Source: Flavobacteriaceae bacterium
GTDB lineage: Bacteria > Bacteroidota > Bacteroidia > Flavobacteriales > Flavobacteriaceae
Length of the DNA: 64,000 bases
Direction: 5' to 3'
Assembly (NCBI GenBank): GCA_004762155.1
Contig: SIHP01000008.1
Span: forward strand, 124,001-188,000
The translations under genes and the position numbers were made by a program. Of this stretch, positions 7,944-17,920 are shown in pieces. Within the stretch, counting starts at the first letter, position 1; the number at the start of each line of letters is the position of its first letter. The notes beneath the pieces are model-generated. The model had not been told where the DNA came from, did not search any database, and saw only the letters and a list, made by a program, of their open reading frames with translations.

Positions 7944-8906
7944 TTAAAATTTCATAAATGGAAATGATTTTAAAAGAGTTTCTTTTTTAATAGAAAGTTT
8001 TTTTAAGAATTTTAAATGTTGTTCTGAAGTAGGATTAAAAGGTTTGTGTGCCAATCCTTTTTGAATTGTAGCTACTTTATCCATTGTTTTAATAGCTTTA
8101 TCAGTTATCCAATTAGAACTGAATTTATCCCAAATATAATTAATAGCGGTTTGGTTTGGGTGAATCATATCTTCACTATAAAATCGATAATCCCGTAATT
8201 CATCCATCATAATTTCATAGGAAGGAAAGTAATAGTTGTTCTGTTGATTTAGTGAAGTCGAAGCCAGAAACTGGTGAATTCCGCTTATTAAATGCGATTT
8301 GCTTTGCATGTTTTCAATAAAACCATCTTTTGTGTGACGAACGGGAGAAACAGTAAAAACCACACTAATATTAGGGTTGGTAGTTTTTAATATAGAAACA
8401 ATTTTTTCCAAACTTTTTGAAATATCATCAACAGATAATATTTCTTTTGAAAACTCTTTTTGTGGCACTTTATGGCAATTAGCAACAACAGTATTTGAAG
8501 TAATATGCTTGTAAACCCAAGAAGTTCCTAAAGTAATTACAACGTGTGTTGCTTCTTTAAGTTGTTGGTTTGTTTTACTAATTGTAGTATTTAAAGTAGT
8601 TAATAAAGTTTCTTTATTAGCATTACTTAGTGATGAATGTGCGTTGAAGGAATGCCATTGCTCATTGTTAAAAAAAACATCTTTTTCAGAATATGTTTTG
8701 TTATTAATGACATCAATAATTAATTTTTCAATAGCTTTTGGGTGAAATAGAATTCCAAATGGATTTACAATAGTTTGAAATTGATAATACGATAATTTAT
8801 CTCCGATATTTTCAGAAAAACAAGAACCAATTAATATTAGTTTAGAGCTATAATCGATTTGATTATCAGCTTGTTTTTTTAATGGTATTTGAGTTTGTAA
8901 AAGCAT
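7944..8906 (-). CDS. GSCFA domain protein
   Basis: A 320-residue protein with the GSCFA-family block near its N-terminus (ILIGSCFSENIGDKL, about residues 25-40), including the eponymous GSCF motif, then VNPFGILFHP and a later region with DMIHPNQTA. The family resembles SGNH/GDSL hydrolases: the GSC block could hold the nucleophile and the DxxHP block the Asp-His pair. The substrate is unknown and there is no signal peptide. It lies upstream of alaS but behind the alaS terminator, and carries its own -7 box at 8938-8945. Confidence 0.88.
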   Translation of the reverse strand: MLLQTQIPLKKQADNQIDYSSKLILIGSCFSENIGDKLSYYQFQTIVNPFGILFHPKAIEKLIIDVINNKTYSEKDVFFNNEQWHSFNAHSSLSNANKETLLTTLNTTISKTNQQLKEATHVVITLGTSWVYKHITSNTVVANCHKVPQKEFSKEILSVDDISKSLEKIVSILKTTNPNISVVFTVSPVRHTKDGFIENMQSKSHLISGIHQFLASTSLNQQNNYYFPSYEIMMDELRDYRFYSEDMIHPNQTAINYIWDKFSSNWITDKAIKTMDKVATIQKGLAHKPFNPTSEQHLKFLKKLSIKKETLLKSFPFMKF

Positions 8907-8937
8907 TTTTCTGATAAGTTGGGAAGTTTGTAAGGTT

Positions 8938-8945
8938 CAAAGTTA
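8938..8945 (-). promoter_or_regulatory. Bacteroidota -7 box for the GSCFA gene
   Basis: The reverse strand reads TAACTTTG, an exact match to TAnnTTTG, 32 bases before the ATG at 8906. No convincing -33 TTG at the usual spacing. Confidence 0.5.
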
Positions 8946-9007
8946 CAAAGTTTTTTTAGCATGGTTTTATAGGTTAAAGGCGAATATTTTAATTCTTTGA
9001 AAAATAA

Positions 9008-9046
9008 AAAAGGTTCAAAAAGAGTAAATCTTTGAACCTTTTGTTT
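9008..9046 (-). terminator. Terminator after alaS
   Basis: Stem AAAAGGTTCAAA (9008-9019) with 9031-9042, with T-rich sequence beyond it on the minus strand. It separates alaS from the GSCFA gene. Confidence 0.75.
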
Positions 9047-9085
9047 TAAATATAGTGTCTTTGTGCCTTTGAACCTTATTACAAA

Positions 9086-11701
9086 CTAACTCACATATTC
9101 AACAGCTCTTTCTAAAGCTTTTGGAATTCCACCTGGGTTTTTTCCACCAGCAGTAGCAAAGAAATTTTGTCCACCACCACCACCGTGGATCAGTTTTCCT
9201 AATTCACGAACTACTTGTCCGGCGTTATAACCGCGTTCAGCAGCTAAGTCTTTAGAGATAAAACAGGTTAGCATTGCTTTTTCTTTGGTTTCAGAAGTAG
9301 CAAATAACACAAATAAGTTTTCTACTTCACCACCTAATTCAAACAATAAGGTTTTAATGCTGTTTTGGTCTAAATCAACTTTAGTAGCTAAGAAATTAAC
9401 ACCATTTACTTCTTGTAATTGGTTTTTTAATTCCCCTTTCATGTTTTTAGCTTTGTCTTTTAAAAGCTGTTCTATTTGCTTTTTTAAAGCTGTATTTTCA
9501 TCTTGTAAATTACTTACAGATTTTGCAGTGTCTTTTGGGTTCTTTAATAATTGTTTTACTGCATTGTAATTTTTTTCTACATCTTCAAAATAATCACCAA
9601 CAGCAACATTGGTAATTGCTTCAATACGACGAATACCTGCAGCAACTGCTCCTTCAGATTTTATTTTAAAATACCAAATATCTCCAGTTTGTTGTACATG
9701 TGTTCCTCCACACAATTCCATAGATTCGCCAAACTTAATTGCACGAACGCTATCGCCATATTTTTCTCCAAACAACGCCATTGCACCTTCGTCAATTGCT
9801 TGTTGCATTGGTATGTTTCTTCTTTCTATTAATGGAAGATTTTCGCGAATACGAGCATTTACAAATTCTTCTACTTCTTCTAATTGATCAGAAGTTACTT
9901 TAGAAAAATGAGAAAAATCAAAACGTAAATAATTAGGATTAACTAATGATCCTTTTTGCTCTACGTGTGTACCTAAAATAGTTCGTAATGCTTGGTGTAA
10001 TAAATGTGTTGCTGTATGATTACTTGCAGATAAATTACGAACTTCTTTATTAACGACAGCTTTAAAAGTCTCGTTTATATTTTTAGGAAGATTTTTCGCA
10101 AAATGTATAATTACATTGTTTTCTTTCTTGGTATCTAAAATGTAAATAACATCTCCATTTGCAAATTCAATATAACCTTTGTCTCCAACTTGTCCACCAC
10201 CTTCAGGATAAAAAGGCGTCATATTAAATACCAATTGGTATTGGTCTCCATCTTTTTTTGTAGTTACTTTTCTGTAACGTGTTAATTTTACATCAACATC
10301 TAAAGTATCATAACCAACAAATTCTTGGACTTCGTCTTCTAATACAGTAACCCAATCGCCAGTTTCACTTGCAGAAGCTGCACGAGAACGGTCTTTTTGA
10401 GCTTTCATTCCAGCATTAAATTCATCTTCATTAATATCAAACCCTTTTTCACGGGCAATTAATTGCGTTAAATCTAATGGAAAACCATAGGTATCGTATA
10501 ATTCAAACGCTTTAGTACCTGAAATAGTTTTTCCTTTGGTAGCTTCAATAACGTTATCTAATAACAATAACCCTTGATCTAAAGTTCTTAAAAAAGAAGC
10601 TTCTTCTTCTTTAATTACGTTGGTAACTAAAGTGTGTTGTTTTTTTATTTCAGGAAAAGCATCACCCATTTGGTGTGCTAAAGTTTCCGCTAACTTAAAT
10701 ATAAAAGGTTCTTTTTTGTTTAAGAACGTAAATCCGTAACGAATTGCTCTACGTAAAATTCTACGAATAACATAACCAGCTCCAGTATTACTAGGTAGTT
10801 GGCCATCGGCAATAGCAAAAGCAACTGCACGAACATGATCTGAAATTACACGAATAGCAATATCTGTTTTTTCATCTTTACCATAAGTAACACCAGTAAT
10901 TGTTTCTACTTCTCTAATTAAAGGCGTAAAAACATCAGTGTCGTAATTAGATTTTACGTTTTGTAATGTCATACATAAACGCTCAAATCCCATTCCAGTA
11001 TCAATGTGTTTTGCTGGTAAATCCTCTAAAGAACCATTTGCTTTTCTATTGTATTGCATGAAAACTAAGTTCCATATTTCTACAACCTGCGGATGATCTT
11101 CATTTACTAAAGTTTTTCCGTCAACCTTTGCTTTTTCTTCTTCAGAACGAATATCAACATGAATTTCTGAACATGGACCACAAGGACCTTGTTCTCCCAT
11201 TTCCCAGAAATTATCTTTTTTATTTCCCATTAAAATACGATCTTCAGGAATAATAGCTTTCCATAAATCGTATGCTTCTTGGTCTAATTTAGTGCCATCT
11301 TTTTTATCACCTTCAAAAACGGTAACATATAAAATGTCTTTATCAATTCCATAAACTTCGGTTAATAATTCCCAAGCCCACGCAATAGCTTCTTTTTTAA
11401 AATAATCGCCAAAACTCCAGTTTCCTAGCATTTCAAACATGGTATGATGATAGGTGTCGTAACCAACTTCTTCTAAATCGTTATGTTTTCCAGAAACACG
11501 CAAGCATTTTTGAGAATCAGAAATTCTGTTACTTTTTGGAGTGGCATTTCCCAAGAAAAATTCTTTAAATGGTGCCATACCAGAGTTCGTAAACATTAAA
11601 GTTGGATCGTTTTTTAGAACCATTGGTGCCGAAGGAACAATAGCGTGTTGTTTAGATTTAAAAAACTGTAAAAATTGCTGTCTTACTTCTTGAGATTTCA
11701 T
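9086..11701 (-). CDS. alaS: Alanyl-tRNA synthetase
   Basis: A full-length 871-residue class II synthetase that charges tRNA-Ala. The class II catalytic core begins at [14 protein letters not shown] and includes [17 protein letters not shown]. The editing domain holds the zinc motifs HTATH ([13 protein letters not shown]) and CGGTH ([12 protein letters not shown]). The C-terminal C-Ala/DHHA1 region has the glycine-rich [16 protein letters not shown]. The ATG at 11701 gives the family's normal N-terminus. It is divergent from the M23 peptidase gene. Confidence 0.98.
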   Translation of the reverse strand: MKSQEVRQQFLQFFKSKQHAIVPSAPMVLKNDPTLMFTNSGMAPFKEFFLGNATPKSNRISDSQKCLRVSGKHNDLEEVGYDTYHHTMFEMLGNWSFGDYFKKEAIAWAWELLTEVYGIDKDILYVTVFEGDKKDGTKLDQEAYDLWKAIIPEDRILMGNKKDNFWEMGEQGPCGPCSEIHVDIRSEEEKAKVDGKTLVNEDHPQVVEIWNLVFMQYNRKANGSLEDLPAKHIDTGMGFERLCMTLQNVKSNYDTDVFTPLIREVETITGVTYGKDEKTDIAIRVISDHVRAVAFAIADGQLPSNTGAGYVIRRILRRAIRYGFTFLNKKEPFIFKLAETLAHQMGDAFPEIKKQHTLVTNVIKEEEASFLRTLDQGLLLLDNVIEATKGKTISGTKAFELYDTYGFPLDLTQLIAREKGFDINEDEFNAGMKAQKDRSRAASASETGDWVTVLEDEVQEFVGYDTLDVDVKLTRYRKVTTKKDGDQYQLVFNMTPFYPEGGGQVGDKGYIEFANGDVIYILDTKKENNVIIHFAKNLPKNINETFKAVVNKEVRNLSASNHTATHLLHQALRTILGTHVEQKGSLVNPNYLRFDFSHFSKVTSDQLEEVEEFVNARIRENLPLIERRNIPMQQAIDEGAMALFGEKYGDSVRAIKFGESMELCGGTHVQQTGDIWYFKIKSEGAVAAGIRRIEAITNVAVGDYFEDVEKNYNAVKQLLKNPKDTAKSVSNLQDENTALKKQIEQLLKDKAKNMKGELKNQLQEVNGVNFLATKVDLDQNSIKTLLFELGGEVENLFVLFATSETKEKAMLTCFISKDLAAERGYNAGQVVRELGKLIHGGGGGQNFFATAGGKNPGGIPKALERAVEYVS

Positions 11702-11774
11702 TCGATGCGTTATCGGATTATTGTTAAAAAAAACATAATTAAAACTAGAAAAATGGTTAGTTTTAAAAATTTTG

Positions 11775-11782
11775 TAAATTTG
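11775..11782 (+). promoter_or_regulatory. -7 box for the M23 peptidase gene
   Basis: TAAATTTG matches TAnnTTTG in the alaS/M23 divergent region, 57 bases before the ATG at 11839. The upstream -33 element is unclear. Confidence 0.4.
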
Positions 11783-11838
11783 ATGGTTTTCTTAATTGAA
11801 AAACCTACTAAAACCACAAAAATAGTATATTTAGTCGT

Positions 11839-12807
11839 ATGGCAAAAGTAAAATATTATTATGATCCTGATACGCTTTCTTACAGAAAGATAAATGTAAG
11901 AAAACGCGATAAGTTTAAAAACACCATAATTGGTTTACTTGGGTTTGTTTTGACTGCTTTTTTAGGGTTTGCTATTTTTAGTCAGTTTTTAACTTCACCT
12001 AAAGAAAGAGCTCAGAATAGAGAGTTAGAAAATTTAAAATTACATTATGAATTGTTGGAGAAAAAACTACAACAAAGTTCAGAGATTTTAGCTGATTTAC
12101 AAGAACGAGATAATTATATATACAGAACTTATTTTGAAGCGAATCCAATACCAGATGAACAAAGAAAAGCAGGTTTTGGTGGAGTAAATAGATATAAAAA
12201 TCTTGAAGGTTTTGATAATACAGATATGATTACTGGTGTTACCAAGGATTTAGATGTTTTAGCAAAACAAATAACCGTACAATCAAAATCGTTAGACGAA
12301 ATTGTAAAATTGGCTAAAGAAAAGGAAAAGATGTTAGCTTCTATTCCTGCAATTAAACCAATTAAAGATGAAGATCAAACGCGTATGGCATCTGGTTATG
12401 GAATGCGTATGCATCCAATTTTAAAATACAGAAAGATGCATAAAGGAATGGATTTTACCGCACCAACAGGTACGCCAATTTATGCTTCAGGTAATGGAGT
12501 TGTAAAAAAAGCACATAGAAGTTCTACCTTTGGAAAAGTGGTGTATATAGATCATGGTTATGGTTATGAAACTATTTATGCACACATGAGTAAAATTGTA
12601 GCAAAAAAGAGACAAAAAGTAAAAAGAGGAGATTTAATAGGTTATGTTGGTAATACAGGAAGATCTGCTGCTCCGCATTTACATTACGAAGTGCATAAGA
12701 ATGGACATGCAGTAAATCCAATCTATTATTATTACGGAAACCTAACACCTGAAGGGTTTTTAGCAATGCAAAAAGCATCACAAGAGCAAGGACAATCTTA
12801 TGATTAA
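11839..12807 (+). CDS. M23 (lysostaphin-type) membrane-anchored peptidoglycan endopeptidase
   Basis: A 322-residue bitopic protein. It has a short basic cytosolic N-terminus, one transmembrane helix (about 34-52), a coiled coil (about 60-95), a linker, and a C-terminal M23 domain. Zinc ligands are visible as HKGMD (His201, Asp205) and HLH (His280, His282), all intact, so it should be catalytically active on peptide cross-links. It probably works in cell-wall remodelling during growth or division. A MerR-type gene begins 28 bases downstream and is probably cotranscribed. This gene pairing is common in Flavobacteriia. Confidence 0.93.
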   Translation: MAKVKYYYDPDTLSYRKINVRKRDKFKNTIIGLLGFVLTAFLGFAIFSQFLTSPKERAQNRELENLKLHYELLEKKLQQSSEILADLQERDNYIYRTYFEANPIPDEQRKAGFGGVNRYKNLEGFDNTDMITGVTKDLDVLAKQITVQSKSLDEIVKLAKEKEKMLASIPAIKPIKDEDQTRMASGYGMRMHPILKYRKMHKGMDFTAPTGTPIYASGNGVVKKAHRSSTFGKVVYIDHGYGYETIYAHMSKIVAKKRQKVKRGDLIGYVGNTGRSAAPHLHYEVHKNGHAVNPIYYYYGNLTPEGFLAMQKASQEQGQSYD

Positions 12808-12835
12808 TTTGTAACTTGCAAGCAAAAAGCATGTA

Positions 12836-13165
12836 ATGCACGTAGATTTACCTGAAAAAAGATATTATAAAATAGGAGAAGTAGCTAACGCCTTTGGTGT
12901 TAATACTTCTCTTATTCGTTTTTGGGAAGGTGAGTTTGATGTAATCAATCCTAAAAAGAATGCTAAAGGCAATCGATTATTTACTACTGAGGATATTGAG
13001 AACTTTAAAATAATATACAATTTAGTAAAAGAAAGAGGTTTTACTTTAGAAGGCGCAAAGCAAAAGTTAAAGCAAAATTTAAATGCTGTAGTAGAAAATC
13101 ATGAAATTATTAGTAGATTGGAAGCTATAAAAGCAGAATTAATAAAAATTAAGAGTCAATTATAA
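12836..13165 (+). CDS. MerR-family transcriptional regulator
   Basis: A 109-residue protein with an N-terminal MerR winged helix-turn-helix: YYKIGEVANAFGVNTSLIRFWEGEF, given in parts as YKIGEVANAF and SLIRFWEGEF (about residues 10-38). A wing (KGNRLFTTEDIENFKIIYNL) and a C-terminal coiled coil for dimerisation follow. There is no effector-binding domain or cysteine cluster, so the inducer is not evident. It is sandwiched between the M23 peptidase and the lemA operon with short gaps, so it may regulate envelope genes. That role is inference. Confidence 0.9.
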   Translation: MHVDLPEKRYYKIGEVANAFGVNTSLIRFWEGEFDVINPKKNAKGNRLFTTEDIENFKIIYNLVKERGFTLEGAKQKLKQNLNAVVENHEIISRLEAIKAELIKIKSQL

Positions 13166-13182
13166 ATTAAAAAATAAGAATT

Positions 13183-13785
13183 ATGAAAAAATGGTTAGTG
13201 CCTTTAATTATTGTTGGAGTTATAGCTTATGCATTATACAGTTGGGCTGTAGGAGGATTCTATAATACAGCAGTTGAATATCAAGAAAATGCTAAAACAA
13301 CTTGGTCTAAAGTAGAGAGTTCTTACCAGCGTAGAAATGATTTAATAGGTAATTTAGTGAAGACAGTACAAGGAGCAGCAGATTTTGAAAAATCAACCTT
13401 AACTGATGTTATTAATGCAAGAGCAAAAGCAACTTCGGTAAATATTAATGCGGGAGATTTAACACCAGAAAAAATGGCGCAATTTCAACAAGCACAGGCG
13501 GGTATGAGTGGAGCATTATCGAAATTATTAGTTTCAGTTGAACGTTATCCCGATTTAAAAGCCAATCAAAACTTTTTAGAATTACAAAGCCAACTAGAAG
13601 GTACAGAAAATAGAATTAATGTAGCACGTGATCGTTTTAACGAAGGAGTAAATGTATATAATAAACATATTAAAAAATTCCCAGGATCTTTTCTTGCAGG
13701 AATATTTAATTTTGATGAAATGAATCGTTTTAAATCAGATCCAGGAGCAGAAAAAGCACCAGATGTTGATTTCAACTTTAAATAA
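13183..13785 (+). CDS. lemA: LemA family protein
   Basis: A 200-residue protein with an N-terminal transmembrane helix (about 4-22) and the LemA helical-bundle domain. Recognisable blocks are WSKVESSYQRRNDLIGNLV and the C-terminal VYNKHIKKFPGSFLAGIF. LemA proteins face the periplasm or outside; the molecular role is unsettled. It is the first gene of a lemA-TPM-TPM operon (the next gene begins 5 bases on), the usual arrangement of this family in bacteria, and points to a joint envelope function. Confidence 0.95.
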   Translation: MKKWLVPLIIVGVIAYALYSWAVGGFYNTAVEYQENAKTTWSKVESSYQRRNDLIGNLVKTVQGAADFEKSTLTDVINARAKATSVNINAGDLTPEKMAQFQQAQAGMSGALSKLLVSVERYPDLKANQNFLELQSQLEGTENRINVARDRFNEGVNVYNKHIKKFPGSFLAGIFNFDEMNRFKSDPGAEKAPDVDFNFK

Positions 13786-13790
13786 AATAT

Positions 13791-14228
13791 ATGTCTAAAG
13801 TAGAAGATTTTCTTTCTGTAAAAGAGGAACAGGAAATCGTTGATGCTATTAGAGAAGCAGAGCGAAATACTTCTGGTGAAATACGAGTTCATATTGAGAA
13901 AACAACAACTATTTCTCATTATAATCGAGCATTAGAAGTATTTCGTATGCTAAAAATGTTCAATACTAGTCAACAAAACGCTGTGTTAATATACATTGCT
14001 GTTGAGGATCATAAATTTGTTGTTTATGGAGATAAAGGTATTGATGAGGTTGTACCTGAGAATTTTTGGGATTCAACCAAAAACATAATGCAAGAAAACT
14101 TTAAAAAAGAAGCTTTTAAAGAAGGTATAATTGCAGGAGTTTTAAAAGCAGGAGAAGAACTAAAAGCACATTTTCCTTGGAATGAAAATGATATAGATGA
14201 ATTGCCGAATGAAATTTCTAGAGGTTAA
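13791..14228 (+). CDS. TPM-domain protein, cytosolic-type
   Basis: A 145-residue protein that is essentially one TPM domain (TLP18.3/Psb32/MOLO-1 fold). The blocks ETSGEIRVHIE-like (NTSGEIRVHIEKTT) and NAVLIYIAVEDHKFVVYGD are typical. There is no signal peptide or membrane helix, unlike its neighbour. It lies between lemA and the second TPM gene, with 5 bases before it, and its stop abuts the next ATG (14229). Some TPM domains have phosphatase activity; whether this one does cannot be told. Confidence 0.9.
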   Translation: MSKVEDFLSVKEEQEIVDAIREAERNTSGEIRVHIEKTTTISHYNRALEVFRMLKMFNTSQQNAVLIYIAVEDHKFVVYGDKGIDEVVPENFWDSTKNIMQENFKKEAFKEGIIAGVLKAGEELKAHFPWNENDIDELPNEISRG

Positions 14229-15053
14229 ATGAATACATATTTAAAATACACAACTTCACTTTTCTTTTTTAGTTTTTTATTGGTTCAAACAACATTGTTT
14301 GCACAATTTGAAATTCCAAAAAAGCCTACTTCAACAAGTAAACAAACAGGTGTTTATGATTATGTTGGATTGTTGTCTGACACCCAAAAAAAACTATTAG
14401 AAAATAAACTCATAAAATACTCCGACACTACTTCTACTCAAATAGTAATTGCCATAATAGATTCTACTGACGGAGAAAATATAGCGTATTTAGGAGCAAA
14501 ATGGTTAACTAAATGGGGGATTGGTCAAAAAGGGAAAGACAATGGAATATTGTTAACGTTAGCTAAGACAGACAGGAAAATAAATATAAATACAGGTTAT
14601 GGAGTAGAACATTTATTAACCGATTTTATGTCTAGAAGGATTATTGAAAGAGATATCCTGCCTTATTTTAAAAAAGGAAACTTTTATGGTGGTTTAAATA
14701 ACGGAGTAAATTCCATATTTAAAGTAATGAATGGCGAGTATAAAGGAACTCGCAAAAAAGATAAAGATGTTGGTTTTAATCCAACTAATTTGATATTTAT
14801 CATTTTGATTATAATTTTCTTTTTTATTATTTTCAGAGGTAATAAAGGAAATAGAGGAGGAAGAGGATATAGAAGAAGAGATGGAGCAAGAGATCTTTTT
14901 GAAACCATAGTATTAAGTAATTCTGGTCGTGGTGGTTTTGGTGGCGGAAGCTTTGGAGGAAGTGGAGGCTTCGGAGGATCATCTGGCGGTGGATTTGGTG
15001 GTGGTTTCGGCGGCGGCTTCGGAGGTGGAGGTGGAGCAACAGGAGGTTGGTAA
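14229..15053 (+). CDS. TPM-domain protein with glycine-rich tail
   Basis: A 274-residue protein: signal peptide (1-24), a periplasmic TPM domain (about 38-160; STQIVIAIIDSTDGENI and KGKDNGILLTLAKTDRKI), one transmembrane helix (about 185-203, very Ile/Phe-rich), an arginine-rich stretch, and a low-complexity Gly/Phe/Ser tail of about 45 residues ending GGGGGATGGW. This is the YgcG-like architecture that usually accompanies LemA. The glycine tail would lie in the cytosol if the signal peptide is cleaved. Its ATG directly follows the previous stop codon. Confidence 0.93.
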   Translation: MNTYLKYTTSLFFFSFLLVQTTLFAQFEIPKKPTSTSKQTGVYDYVGLLSDTQKKLLENKLIKYSDTTSTQIVIAIIDSTDGENIAYLGAKWLTKWGIGQKGKDNGILLTLAKTDRKININTGYGVEHLLTDFMSRRIIERDILPYFKKGNFYGGLNNGVNSIFKVMNGEYKGTRKKDKDVGFNPTNLIFIILIIIFFFIIFRGNKGNRGGRGYRRRDGARDLFETIVLSNSGRGGFGGGSFGGSGGFGGSSGGGFGGGFGGGFGGGGGATGGW

Positions 15054-15129
15054 AACAATAGTTTAAAGATTCAATAACGTTTAAGAAAACTAAGTCATTT
15101 ATTATGTATGCATAATAAATTCATATATA

Positions 15130-16836
15130 ATGGCAACAAATATTAAACGTAGAAATTTTTTAAAGAACTCATTACTAGCTACAGGTGGTGTCTTATTCGC
15201 ATCAAACTTCATCAGTTGTATAACAGATGATGATGATATTATTGATACAATTCCACCAAATTTAGAAGAAAATAATTTTAACGAAGGTGTAGCAAGTTTT
15301 GATCCTACAAACTCTCAGGTTATCATATGGACACGCTATACAACTACAAAAACATCTGTTTCTATACTTTGGCAATTATCTAAAGATGAGTCTTTTACGG
15401 ATATTGTGCGTCAGTCTATTGTAACAACTGATGAATCTAGAGATTATACATTGGCTGTAGAAATTAAAGATTTAGATGAAAACGAACAATTTTATTATCG
15501 TTTTATTAACATTGAAGACGAAACTACTTCTCAAATTGGTGAAACCTTAACATTTGGTTCAGAAACATCAGAAGTAAAATTAGCAGTAGCTTCTTGTGCA
15601 AATTATGCATACGGATATTTTAATGTTTATGAAGCAATTGGTAATTCAGATGCTGATGTGGTGGTACATTTAGGAGACTATATTTATGAATATGGAGAAG
15701 GAACTTATGGGGCTTTTAGGACTCCAGCTCCAACTGGAGAAATAGTTTCTTTAGATGATTATAGAACACGTTATCGTCAATATCGTTCGGATAATCAATT
15801 AAAAGAATTACATAGAAAGAAACCTTTTATTTGTGTTTGGGATGATCATGAAATTACAAACGATTCTTATAAAGACGGTGCAGAAAATCATCAAGAAAAT
15901 GAAGGTGATTATGAAGTAAGAAAAGCAAGTGCGTTACAAGCCTATAGCGAATATTTACCAAATACTACAAATTTAGTAGACAATTCTATTATTTATAGAA
16001 ACTTAAAAATAGGAAACTTAATAGATTTAATTTTATTAGATACTAGAATTATAGGTAGAGATAAACCTTTAAGTTTTAATGATTATTATACAGCAACAGG
16101 TGCTTTTGATTTTGCTTCTTTTCAAACAGCATGGTTAAATCCAAATAGAACAATGTTAGGTGCAACTCAACGAGAATGGTTGCAAAATCAAATGAGTGCA
16201 ACATCATCAAATTGGCAAATTATTGGACAACAAGTTTTAATGGGTAAAATGCTAATGCCTGCTGAATTATTAATTCTTTTAGGTCAGGTTGTTGGAGAAG
16301 TTGGAGCGACTGGTAGTGCATCACCAGCAACATTTTTAGCTTTTCAAACTGCTATAACTGAGTTGGTAACTATAAAAACACGTTTGTTGCAAAACGATGC
16401 ATCTTTAACGGAAACTGAAAAAGCAAGAGTAACAACTGTGTTGCCTTATAATTTAGATGCTTGGGATGGTTATTTTATGGAAAGAGAAAGTGTTTTGGCA
16501 ACTTTTGAAAATAAAAAAGTAGTTGTTTTAGCTGGAGATACTCATAATGCTTGGCAAAGTGATTTAAATACTATTTCTGGAACAAAAGTGGGAGCAGAAT
16601 TAGCAACTAGTTCGGTTTCTTCTCCAGGTTTTGAAACGTATCTTGGAGCTGGTGCAGCAAGTTTAGAACAAGCATTACAATTATTAATAGATGATTTAAA
16701 TTATAGTAACTTTTCTCAACGTGGTTATATGCAGTTAACAGTTAATGCAGGAGCTGTAACATCAGAATGGAATTTTATTGATACGGTTACAAGTGAAAAT
16801 TATACTGTTGCCATTGGAAATACATTAACTTTATAA
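15130..16836 (+). CDS. phoD: PhoD-type alkaline phosphatase/phosphodiesterase
   Basis: A 568-residue exported enzyme with a twin-arginine-like start (KRRNFLKNS) and a possible lipobox cysteine (NFISC, residue 29). A PhoD N-terminal domain (about 50-140) precedes the metallophosphatase domain. Family motifs visible are CANYAYGYFNVYEAI, HLGDYIYEYGEGTYG, WDDHEITND and LAGDTHNAW, which supply the Fe/Ca-binding residues. It should hydrolyse phosphate mono- or diesters in the periplasm. It stands alone, 76 bases after the TPM operon. No Pho box can be recognised because Bacteroidota use other signals. Confidence 0.92.
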   Translation: MATNIKRRNFLKNSLLATGGVLFASNFISCITDDDDIIDTIPPNLEENNFNEGVASFDPTNSQVIIWTRYTTTKTSVSILWQLSKDESFTDIVRQSIVTTDESRDYTLAVEIKDLDENEQFYYRFINIEDETTSQIGETLTFGSETSEVKLAVASCANYAYGYFNVYEAIGNSDADVVVHLGDYIYEYGEGTYGAFRTPAPTGEIVSLDDYRTRYRQYRSDNQLKELHRKKPFICVWDDHEITNDSYKDGAENHQENEGDYEVRKASALQAYSEYLPNTTNLVDNSIIYRNLKIGNLIDLILLDTRIIGRDKPLSFNDYYTATGAFDFASFQTAWLNPNRTMLGATQREWLQNQMSATSSNWQIIGQQVLMGKMLMPAELLILLGQVVGEVGATGSASPATFLAFQTAITELVTIKTRLLQNDASLTETEKARVTTVLPYNLDAWDGYFMERESVLATFENKKVVVLAGDTHNAWQSDLNTISGTKVGAELATSSVSSPGFETYLGAGAASLEQALQLLIDDLNYSNFSQRGYMQLTVNAGAVTSEWNFIDTVTSENYTVAIGNTLTL

Positions 16837-16862
16837 CTATTACATTAAAAAATAAATAAAAG

Positions 16863-16890
16863 CCTTGGTTAATATCAAGGTTTTTTTATT
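16863..16890 (+). terminator. Terminator after phoD
   Basis: Short stem CCTTG/CAAGG (16863-16880) followed by an unbroken run of seven T. Confidence 0.7.
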
Positions 16891-16928
16891 AAATAATTTT
16901 TACATTGTATACTTTATTTATGTTTATT

Positions 16929-17786
16929 ATGAAAACCGTTTTCTTTGTTATAATACTATTGCTTTCTGGGTGTAAAAACAGCAAAAAATTAGTGCAATTA
17001 GCACCTTTATCTAAAAAGCTTAATGAAGTTTCTGGCATAGAGAAAATGAATGATTCTGATTTGTTATGGATGCATAATGATAGTGGAAACAAAAGCATTG
17101 TTTACGGAGTAACCAATACTGGTATTATTCAAAGAAAAGTAGCTGTAAAAGCAGCAAATAACGATTGGGAAGATATAACTTCTGATGAAGAAGGAAATTT
17201 ATACATTGGAGATTTTGGAAATAATAATAACAAACGAAAAAATCTAAAAATTTTAAAGATTAAAAAACAAGATTTGTTCAAAGAAGATAAAGTATCTGTA
17301 GAAAAAATTAAATTTAAGTATCCAGATCAATATAAATTTCCTCCAAAAAGAGATCAGTTTTTTTTTGATGCTGAATCTCTTTTGTATGCAAACGGATTCT
17401 TATATGTTTTTACTAAAAGTGCAGTAAAACATGAGTACGGAAAAACAAAATTATACAAAATACCTGCAAAAAAAGGGAGTTATGAAGCTGAATTCATATC
17501 GGAATTTAATTTAGGTATAACATCAGATTGTAGAATAACATCAGCAAGCATTTCACCAGATAAAAAAAAGGTGGTTTTATTAACGAGTAATAAAATTCTA
17601 ATGTTTACAAATTTTCCTTCGGATGATTTTTTTAAAGGAGATGTTACTAAAATAGATTTAAAACATACTTCACAAAAAGAAGCAATTACTTTTAAAAATA
17701 ATAATACCGTTTATATTACCGATGAAAGAAATAAACTTGCTGGAGGTAATTTATATGAGTATACTTTTCCTTTAAAGCAAAAGTAA
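16929..17786 (+). CDS. Lipoprotein with probable beta-propeller fold
   Basis: A lipoprotein of about 285 residues. The ATG at 16929 gives MKTVFFVIILLLSGC, an ideal lipoprotein signal; upstream in-frame starts (16905 TTG, 16920 ATG) would only lengthen it. The mature part has repeated motifs such as LWMHNDSGN and DWEDITSDEEGNLYIGDFGN, and a late EAITFKNNNTVYITDE. These resemble blades of six-bladed propellers (SMP-30/NHL-like) and proteins often labelled as T9SS-associated or esterase-like lipoproteins. The function is unknown. It is monocistronic. Confidence 0.8.
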   Translation: MKTVFFVIILLLSGCKNSKKLVQLAPLSKKLNEVSGIEKMNDSDLLWMHNDSGNKSIVYGVTNTGIIQRKVAVKAANNDWEDITSDEEGNLYIGDFGNNNNKRKNLKILKIKKQDLFKEDKVSVEKIKFKYPDQYKFPPKRDQFFFDAESLLYANGFLYVFTKSAVKHEYGKTKLYKIPAKKGSYEAEFISEFNLGITSDCRITSASISPDKKKVVLLTSNKILMFTNFPSDDFFKGDVTKIDLKHTSQKEAITFKNNNTVYITDERNKLAGGNLYEYTFPLKQK

Positions 17787-17893
17787 AGATGTCATTTGGA
17801 AACAAAAAAACATCATTCGGAAGCTTTTTAGTGTAAATAGTAAAAAAAATAATACTATTAAGCTTGTATTAATGTAAGCTAATTTTATAATGT

Positions 17894-17901
17894 TAACTTT
17901 G
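17894..17901 (+). promoter_or_regulatory. -7 box for the LytS-kinase cluster
   Basis: TAACTTTG matches TAnnTTTG exactly and lies 20 bases before the ATG at 17921, a normal leader length. Confidence 0.5.
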
Positions 17902-17920
17902 GGTAGTTACTCTTTTTTTA

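Noticed and set aside
9285..9887. Three open frames antisense to alaS
   Set aside because: They are shadows of a strongly conserved synthetase, with no plausible protein features.
14684..15058. Proline-rich open frame on the minus strand
   Set aside because: It is the antisense of the glycine-rich tail of the TPM protein; poly-Gly codons read backward give poly-Pro.
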